Positions 58,036 through 64,000 of a stretch of DNA of 64,000 nt are shown here, piece after piece. Numbering within the stretch: position 1 is the stretch's first letter; the number at the start of each line of letters is the position of its first letter. The stretch is from Photorhabdus namnaonensis. Its GTDB lineage: Bacteria > Pseudomonadota > Gammaproteobacteria > Enterobacterales > Enterobacteriaceae. The notes under the pieces are model-generated. The model was not told where the DNA came from. It did no database searches and saw only the letters and a list, made by a program, of their open reading frames with translations. The translations under genes and the position numbers were made by a program. Location of the stretch: the NCBI RefSeq assembly GCF_001684335.1, contig NZ_LOIC01000072.1:64737-128736 (forward strand), in the 5' to 3' direction.

Positions 58036-58869
58036 TTAAATCGGTTTTCCTTGCCGATAAGCCAGAGCAACCGCCAAAGATTGCACTAAACACAAAGTAG
58101 CAGACTGAGAACGGAATGCATCCACCTGTGCTTCTTTAACCACAAAACAAACATCACTAAAACTGGCAAGCGGGCTAATCTGGCTATCCGTAATCACAAT
58201 CTGTTTTGCCCCAGCTTTCGCCGCCTGTTCGCTGACCATCAGTGTTTCTTCTGCATAAGGGGTAAAACTGATTGAAACGACAACATCTTCTTCTCCAATT
58301 AAATTAATCTGTTCCCTGAACATTCCTCCCAAACCATCCACGAGTAAAGGGCGACATTCCAAGTGGTTCAATGCATAAGAAAGATAAGCCGCCACACTAA
58401 AAGAACGGCGCAGCCCAATAATGTAAATATTCTTAGCTTGAGCCAATAAGTCTACGGCGTTCCTTAAATCTTCGGGGGCCGTTCTGGCAGCCAGCTGTTG
58501 CATAGCCTGCACATTTGAACGAGCAAATTCCTGCAAAATATGTTGAGGGTCTTCCGGTGGCTCCTGCTCGCCATCCAACGCCCTAAATAACCTGGCCCGG
58601 TCTGCATAACTGGCGGTTTCTTCCACCATATGCATACGGAATAGCTGTTTCATTTCATTAAAACCACTGAAATCAAACGCATTAGCGAAACGAATTAATG
58701 TTGATGGAGGAACATCAGCTTCTTTGGCAATCACAGCAACAGTATCAAAAGCGACACTATTGGTATTATCCAGCACATATCGAGCTACTTGTTGCAGGCG
58801 TTTACTCAATTCACTATAGCGTGAACGGACTTGTTCTTGAAATTCATTCAGATTCGATGCGACAGACAT
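58036..58869 (-). CDS. iolR: RpiR-family regulator, probable IolR repressor of inositol catabolism
   Basis: 277 residues. N-terminal RpiR helix-turn-helix (VAVIAKEADVPPSTLIRFANAFDFSGFNEMKQLFR, about 43-77) and a C-terminal SIS sugar-phosphate-binding domain (YIIGLRRSFSVAAYLSYAL; VVSISFTPYAEETL). It is transcribed divergently from iolA, as expected for a local repressor; the Salmonella inositol repressor IolR is also RpiR-type. The inducer would be an inositol-pathway intermediate. Confidence 0.85.
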   Translation of the reverse strand: MSVASNLNEFQEQVRSRYSELSKRLQQVARYVLDNTNSVAFDTVAVIAKEADVPPSTLIRFANAFDFSGFNEMKQLFRMHMVEETASYADRARLFRALDGEQEPPEDPQHILQEFARSNVQAMQQLAARTAPEDLRNAVDLLAQAKNIYIIGLRRSFSVAAYLSYALNHLECRPLLVDGLGGMFREQINLIGEEDVVVSISFTPYAEETLMVSEQAAKAGAKQIVITDSQISPLASFSDVCFVVKEAQVDAFRSQSATLCLVQSLAVALAYRQGKPI

Positions 58870-59172
58870 AAATCCCCCATAAAATTTATCGTCGGCAATT
58901 GTAATCGTTTTACAGTGTAAGCTGAATCATATTTCATTTTTATAGTTAAAAATGAAATACATAATCCATTCATTGTAATGATTTATTATTATCACTATAT
59001 TGATTAACATCTAATTAATCACCTAATTATCGGTAATTCATAAAAACTTTACTCCGATCACACTAATTGCCTTTTATTCCAAATCATATTGAAAACAAAA
59101 TAAATATTTCATATACCTATTATCAAAGTTTCTGATTCAGTACTAACATCAAATCCGCAAAAGAGGCTCAGA
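58870..59172. promoter_or_regulatory. Divergent iolR-iolA control region
   Basis: About 300 AT-rich bases between the divergent genes, so both promoters and the IolR operators should lie here. I did not find a clear consensus operator by eye. Confidence 0.5.
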
Positions 59173-60684
59173 ATGGAACAAGTACAGAATTATGTTAATG
59201 GGCAACTCACTCCTAGTCATAGCACCCGCTTTTCTCCGGTTTTTAATCCAGCGACGGGAAAACAGATACGCCAGGTAACATTAAGTACAGCTCATGAAGT
59301 TGAACAAGCAATTGAAGCCGCTCATCAGGCTTACAGTGAATGGTCTAAAGTTTCACCTCTCAAGCGTGCTCGTGTCATGTTCCAGTTCAAGGCATTGCTG
59401 GAAACCAATATAGACAAACTGGCGCGATTGATTTCAGAAGAACATGGAAAAATCTATTCAGATGCCCTCGGTGAATTAACTCGCGGTCTGGAAGTGGTTG
59501 AATTTGCCTGTGGCATTCCTCATCTACAAAAAGGTGAACATTCCGCTAATACCGGAACAGGTATAGACAGCCATTCATTAATGCAGCCTTTAGGCGTTTG
59601 TGCCGGCATTACCCCTTTCAACTTCCCGGCAATGGTTCCTATGTGGATGTTTCCTATCGCATTAGCGACAGGGAATACTTTCGTATTGAAGCCTTCAGAA
59701 AAAGATCCTTCTCTCGCGATTGAATTAGCAATACTACTTAAACAATCCGGTTTACCCGATGGCGTATTTAATGTTGTCAACGGCGATAAAGAAGCCGTCG
59801 ATGTACTACTAACAGATCCACGCGTACAAGCCGTCAGCTTTGTTGGTTCAACTCCTGTCGCTGAATATATCTACACTACCGCCTCAACTCACGGGAAACG
59901 CTGTCAAGCTCTGGGTGGCGCAAAAAATCACTGTATTCTGATGCCAGATGCCGACCTTGATATGGCCAGCAATGCTATTACAGGCGCGGCTTTTGGCGCA
60001 GCCGGCGAACGTTGCATGGCATTGTCTGTTGTATTGGCGGTTGGGGATGAAACGGCGGAGGCGCTAATTGAAAAATTACGTCAACAGATCAGCAAAATGT
60101 CCGTCGGTCCCGGCATTGTCGCAACGAAAGAGAACGATATGGGTCCCGTTATCTCCGCCCAACACCAAGCTAAAATCTGTGATTACATCGATAGCGGTGA
60201 AAAACAGGGAGCGAGCTTGTTAATTGATGGCCGTCAACTCAAAGTTCCAGGTTATGAAAATGGCTATTTTATTGGCCCGACGCTGTTTGATAACGTCACG
60301 CCGGAGATGAAAATCTATCAAGAAGAGATCTTCGGCCCCGTTCTATCAATTGTCCGTGTACCCGATTATGCCACCGCATTAACATTAATTAACGTCCATC
60401 AATATGGTAATGGTACCGCGATATTCACCCGCGACGGAGAAACAGCTCGCCAATTTAGCGAAGATGTACAAACGGGTATGGTAGGCATCAATATCCCCAT
60501 TCCGGTGCCAATGGCCTTCCACAGCTTCGGTGGCTGGAAACGCTCAATTTTTGGTCCACTTAACGTTCATGGTAATGATGGCGTTCGCTTCTACACCCGC
60601 ATGAAAACCGTTACCAGCCGCTGGCCGGCAAGTATCAGGTTAGAACATCATTCCAGTAGTTTTGTGATGCCGACAATGGAATAA
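59173..60684 (+). CDS. iolA: Methylmalonate/malonate semialdehyde dehydrogenase (acylating)
   Basis: 503 residues of the CoA-acylating aldehyde dehydrogenase family. [19 protein letters not shown] is the cofactor region, EHGK and AGERCMALS supply the catalytic Cys, and [10 protein letters not shown] lies near the C-terminus. In inositol catabolism it converts malonate semialdehyde to acetyl-CoA. GAGG precedes the ATG; iolD follows within 20 bases. Confidence 0.93.
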   Translation: MEQVQNYVNGQLTPSHSTRFSPVFNPATGKQIRQVTLSTAHEVEQAIEAAHQAYSEWSKVSPLKRARVMFQFKALLETNIDKLARLISEEHGKIYSDALGELTRGLEVVEFACGIPHLQKGEHSANTGTGIDSHSLMQPLGVCAGITPFNFPAMVPMWMFPIALATGNTFVLKPSEKDPSLAIELAILLKQSGLPDGVFNVVNGDKEAVDVLLTDPRVQAVSFVGSTPVAEYIYTTASTHGKRCQALGGAKNHCILMPDADLDMASNAITGAAFGAAGERCMALSVVLAVGDETAEALIEKLRQQISKMSVGPGIVATKENDMGPVISAQHQAKICDYIDSGEKQGASLLIDGRQLKVPGYENGYFIGPTLFDNVTPEMKIYQEEIFGPVLSIVRVPDYATALTLINVHQYGNGTAIFTRDGETARQFSEDVQTGMVGINIPIPVPMAFHSFGGWKRSIFGPLNVHGNDGVRFYTRMKTVTSRWPASIRLEHHSSSFVMPTME

Positions 60685-60700
60685 AATGGAGTTCTGTAAC

Positions 60701-62635
60701 ATGAACAAATCAACAATGACAACGGCTCAAGCATTGGTGAAATTCCTGAACCAGCAATATGTGGAAGCAAACGGAGAACAATATCCATTCATCAGAGGAA
60801 TATTTACCATTTTTGGTCACGGTAATGTGGTTGGATTAGGGCAAGCATTGGAACAAGATCCTGGTCACTTAACCGTCTATCAAGGATGCAATGAGCAAGG
60901 TATGGCCCATATCGCCACAGGTTTTGCTAAACAGAAAAAGCGCAAACAGATTTTTGCCGTAACCTCCTCTGTTGGTCCTGGCTCCGCCAATATGGTAACC
61001 GCCGCGGCAACCGCCACCGCTAATCGTATTCCTCTGCTGTTATTCCCCGGCGATCTCTTTGCCTGCCGCCAACCAGATCCAGTCTTGCAACAAGTTGAAC
61101 AGTTCCATGACTATACTATCAGCACCAATGACTGTTTCCGCCCGGTTTCTCGTTATTGGGATCGTATCTCCAGACCAGAACAACTAATGAGCGCTATGAT
61201 TAATGCGATGCGAGTTCTAACCGATCCCGCAGATACCGGCGCCGTCACAATCTGTTTGCCACAAGATGTTCAAGGCGAAATTTGGGATTTTCCTGACTAT
61301 TTCTTTCAAAAACGCATTCACCGCATCGAACGCCGCCCTGCTTCCATCGCCATGATTAACGATGCCGTGGCGCTCATAAGCCGCAAGAAAAAACCCTTGC
61401 TTATCTGCGGTGGCGGAGTGCGCTATTCAGAAGCACATAACGCTTTTCGTCAGTTCGCAGAACACTTCAATATTCCTTTTGTTGAAACACAGGCAGGTAA
61501 AAGCGCTGTAATTGCCGACCATCCCCTTAATTGTGGCGGTTTAGGCACAACTGGCTGTCTTGCGGCAAACCTGATAGCCAAAGAAGCCGATTTGATTATT
61601 GGCGTTGGCACACGGTTTACTGATTTCACTACGGCATCCAAATCACTATTTCAACATCCAAAAGTTGAATTTCTAACTATCAACGTAGCGGAATTCGACG
61701 CCTGTAAACTGGATGCAACCCCCGTTGTATCAGACGCCCAAACAGGGTTAAACGCTATCGCAGAGCAGCTTACTCAATTGCATTATCGCAGTGGTTATCA
61801 AGATGAGATTCATCAGGCGCGAGAGGCATGGCGAAAAGAGTTAAATCGTCTGTTCGACATTGAGTATCAGGAGGATTTCACACCAGAAATTCCCGATCAT
61901 CTTGATGATAAACTGGAAGAGTACAGCCAGACATTACAAACCCGCCTGCCACAAACCAGAGTATTGGGATTATTAGACAAATATCTTGAGCCCGAAGCGA
62001 TTATTGTTGGAGCATCAGGTTCCCTTCCTGGCGATTTACAGCGATTATGGCAACCCAAACAACCGGATACTTATCATCTTGAGTATGGCTATTCCTGTAT
62101 GGGCTATGAAATAGCCGCTGCCATTGGCGCTAAACTAGCCTGCCCCAACCAACCGGTTTACGCCATAGTCGGTGATGGCGCTTATATGATGCTTCATTCA
62201 GAGCTGCAAACCGCGGTACAGGAAAATATCAAAATCATCGTGTTGCTGTTTGATAACGCGGGATTTGGCTGTATCAATAATCTACAAATGAGCCAAGGGA
62301 TGGGCAGTTTCGGAACAGAAAATCGTTACCGGAACCCTGAAAGTGGCGACATGGATGGCAAACTGATTAAAGTCGACTTCGCCAAAAACGCAGAAAGCTA
62401 CGGCTGCAAAAGCTACCGAGTCCATGATGAGCGACAACTGCTTGACGCATTACAGAAAGCCCAAAAACAGACCGTACCGGTACTCATCGATATCAAAGTG
62501 CTGCCTAAAACAATGACTCATGATTATGAATCATGGTGGCGAATAGGCACAGCGCAAGTAGCGAAAAATCCAGCTATAGAATCTGCCGCAAAGAAAATAA
62601 AGGAGATGGTTGCAACCAAAGTACGCCAATATTAA
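60701..62635 (+). CDS. iolD: IolD, THcHDO (trihydroxycyclohexane-1,2-dione) hydrolase
   Basis: 644 residues from the ATG at 60701, which has GGAG 9 bases upstream; the ATG at 60686 lacks one. It is a thiamine diphosphate enzyme: [17 protein letters not shown] contains the glutamate that activates the cofactor, and [18 protein letters not shown]...[11 protein letters not shown] is the GDG-NN cofactor motif. It opens the ring of the inositol-derived diketone. It is cotranscribed with iolA. Confidence 0.93.
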   Translation: MNKSTMTTAQALVKFLNQQYVEANGEQYPFIRGIFTIFGHGNVVGLGQALEQDPGHLTVYQGCNEQGMAHIATGFAKQKKRKQIFAVTSSVGPGSANMVTAAATATANRIPLLLFPGDLFACRQPDPVLQQVEQFHDYTISTNDCFRPVSRYWDRISRPEQLMSAMINAMRVLTDPADTGAVTICLPQDVQGEIWDFPDYFFQKRIHRIERRPASIAMINDAVALISRKKKPLLICGGGVRYSEAHNAFRQFAEHFNIPFVETQAGKSAVIADHPLNCGGLGTTGCLAANLIAKEADLIIGVGTRFTDFTTASKSLFQHPKVEFLTINVAEFDACKLDATPVVSDAQTGLNAIAEQLTQLHYRSGYQDEIHQAREAWRKELNRLFDIEYQEDFTPEIPDHLDDKLEEYSQTLQTRLPQTRVLGLLDKYLEPEAIIVGASGSLPGDLQRLWQPKQPDTYHLEYGYSCMGYEIAAAIGAKLACPNQPVYAIVGDGAYMMLHSELQTAVQENIKIIVLLFDNAGFGCINNLQMSQGMGSFGTENRYRNPESGDMDGKLIKVDFAKNAESYGCKSYRVHDERQLLDALQKAQKQTVPVLIDIKVLPKTMTHDYESWWRIGTAQVAKNPAIESAAKKIKEMVATKVRQY

Positions 62636-62642
62636 AAAGTGA

Positions 62643-62670
62643 TGGCCTGTAAGACAGCAGGCCATTTTCT
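62643..62670 (+). terminator. Terminator of iolAD
   Basis: TGGCCTG / CAGGCCA stem, 8-base loop, TTTTCTCT tail, 8 bases after the iolD stop. Confidence 0.88.
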
Positions 62671-63001
62671 CTCTCCTAATCATTTTAATGCTAATTTTGA
62701 AATTATTATTCCAAAAATAAATTACTTTTTTCTTCCCCTCAATCTCTATGGCTAAGCTCGGTAATCACTTAGTCGAATGCATATTTATGATTTGTTTTTA
62801 AAAGATAAATATCCAAACTCATCCAGCATAAATCTTACTTTACGTGATCTAATTAACACAAATTTAATATTGTTATTAACAAAATGCTACGCCACACTCA
62901 AAAATATAATTTCCAAATATTTAAAAATTGAAATAAATGTTTTATTTGATATATTTTAAAGTATCTCATAAGCAGATACCTAGGTATCAAGGAGCATCCA
63001 T
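62671..63001 (+). other. AT-rich spacer with the iolG promoter
   Basis: About 330 bases between the iolAD terminator and iolG. A 60-codon frame at 62777-62959 has no ribosome-binding site or family features and is not called. The iolG promoter must be here because a terminator precedes it. Confidence 0.5.
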
Positions 63002-63988
63002 ATGTTCAACATTGCATTATTTGGCGCCGGACGAATTGGACAAGTACACGCAGTGAATATCACTCATCATAAAGAAACTTCTCTTTACTCCGTTGTCGAT
63101 CCACATCAGAAAAGTGCTGAACTTTTAGTACAGAAATATCAAACAAAAAGACAAACTATTGAACAGGCAATGTCCGACCCTAAAATAGATGGCGTTCTTA
63201 TCGCCTCAGCAACAGATACTCATGCAGATTTAATCGAACTCGCAGCAAAACATCATAAAAAAATCTTCTGTGAAAAACCGGTTCATCTTAATATTGAACG
63301 TGTTCGTCATTGCCTTGAAACCGTTAAACAGTATCAGGTTCCCTTATTTGTTGGCTTTAACCGTCGTTACGATCCGCAATTCCGCCGAGTCAAAACACTA
63401 TTTGACGCCGGTGCGATAGGAAAAGCCGAATCTCTACTGATTATTTCCCGTGATCCCTCTCCTCCCTCCGCTGAATATGTCAAAGTTTCCGGCGGTATGT
63501 TCCGGGATATGACAATACATGACTTCGATATGGCACGTTTTATTATCAGTGAGGAACCCTGTTCGATCTACGCTCAAGGCAGCAACCTGATTGATCCCGC
63601 TATTGGGCAAGCGGGTGATATCGATACCGCCTTTATCGTTATGAAATTCCCATCAGGTGCAATGGCAACCATTACCAACAGCCGCCGTTCCGGGTATGGC
63701 TATGACCAGCGGATTGAATTGCATGGTGAAAAAGGGCTGCTTAGCGCCGGTAACATCAAAGAAAACAGCGTCGAACTCTGGGAAAACAGCGGTTGTTTAA
63801 CAGCCAAGCCAGAGCATTTCTTCCTGCAACGTTACCGGGAAGCCTACATTGCTGAATGGGACCATTTTGTCGATGTCATGGCTGGTCGCGCCACACCAGA
63901 ATGTAGTGGCGCCGATGGCGAACAGGCGCTTTATCTGGCTGATAAAGCTCTCGAATCTCTGCAATTAGGGAAAGAAATCAGATTATAA
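63002..63988 (+). CDS. iolG: Inositol 2-dehydrogenase
   Basis: 328 residues of the Gfo/Idh/MocA family. N-terminal NAD site LFGAGRIGQVHA, the catalytic-region lysine in CEKPVHL (residue about 95) and DMTIHDFDMARF with the catalytic Asp/His pair. It oxidises myo-inositol to 2-keto-myo-inositol, the first step of the pathway. AAGGAG precedes the ATG by 6-7 bases. A related scyllo-inositol dehydrogenase is the main alternative. Confidence 0.9.
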   Translation: MFNIALFGAGRIGQVHAVNITHHKETSLYSVVDPHQKSAELLVQKYQTKRQTIEQAMSDPKIDGVLIASATDTHADLIELAAKHHKKIFCEKPVHLNIERVRHCLETVKQYQVPLFVGFNRRYDPQFRRVKTLFDAGAIGKAESLLIISRDPSPPSAEYVKVSGGMFRDMTIHDFDMARFIISEEPCSIYAQGSNLIDPAIGQAGDIDTAFIVMKFPSGAMATITNSRRSGYGYDQRIELHGEKGLLSAGNIKENSVELWENSGCLTAKPEHFFLQRYREAYIAEWDHFVDVMAGRATPECSGADGEQALYLADKALESLQLGKEIRL

Positions 63989-64000
63989 AACAGACCTACA

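Noticed and set aside
62777..62959. 60-codon plus-strand ORF before iolG
   Set aside because: Low-complexity AT-rich frame without a ribosome-binding site, lying in the promoter region of iolG.
1..64000. CRISPR arrays, prophage or IS elements
   Set aside because: No regular spacer-repeat array, integrase, transposase or phage structural gene was seen; the recurring 125-bp units are ERIC repeats and the 76-bp units are tRNA genes.

Overview
The window looks like chromosome from a Photorhabdus-type member of the Morganellaceae. The grounds are AT-rich spacers, enterobacterial core genes (flhDC-motAB-che, pyrC, bssS, trhO, dinI, lpxL, ylaC), several copies of an ERIC-type palindromic repeat, and a megasynthase of the glidobactin/luminmycin type known from Photorhabdus. 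The genus is an inference; no rRNA or species marker is present.

Region 1 (1-14.5 kb, + strand) is the 3' part of a syrbactin (glidobactin/luminmycin) biosynthetic cluster. It holds a hybrid NRPS-PKS that enters the window truncated and ends T | C-A-T | KS-AT-DH-KR-ACP | TE, a TetA-like MFS exporter, a stand-alone C-A-T NRPS with the threonine specificity code, and a small NTF2/SnoaL-like protein. Threonine (probably acylated), a residue loaded upstream of the window, alanine and one malonate would give the 12-membered enamide macrolactam of a proteasome inhibitor.

Region 2 (14.8-26 kb, - strand) is an 11-gene, mostly translationally coupled phosphonate operon. In transcription order it encodes PEP mutase, an LLM flavin monooxygenase, a homocitrate-synthase-like enzyme, LeuC-like and LeuD-like isomerase subunits, a SAM methyltransferase, a GNAT acetyltransferase, two ATP-grasp ligases, an MFS transporter and a protein of unknown family. 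The first five activities are those expected for phosphonomethylmalate/pantaphos-type chemistry. The two ligases suggest a peptidyl or amide-linked phosphonate. This is the most interesting system here.

Region 3 (26.7-39 kb, - strand) is the class 2/3 motility block flhD-flhC-motA-motB-cheA-cheW-tsr-MCP-cheR-cheB-cheY-cheZ. Both biosynthetic clusters lie just beyond cheZ, where enteric genomes usually have flhB, so this looks like an insertion hot spot.

Region 4 (39-44.8 kb) is very AT-rich. It holds a heavily decayed Mg2+ P-type ATPase gene (mgtB/mgtA-like) directly downstream of an intact mgtC, then cspC and ylaC.

Region 5 (44.9-47.7 kb) has four nearly identical tRNA-Asn(GUU) genes, each with its own strong promoter. 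A gene of unknown function sits between copies 1 and 2.

Region 6 (47.9-58 kb) is mostly backbone: pyrC, bssS, a RcsA-like regulator with a degenerate receiver, trhO, dinI with a LexA box, lpxL, a POT peptide transporter, a higBA toxin-antitoxin pair, an AraC-type regulator, a small exported protein and csaA.

Region 7 (58-64 kb) is a myo-inositol catabolic locus: iolR divergent from iolA-iolD, then iolG under separate control.
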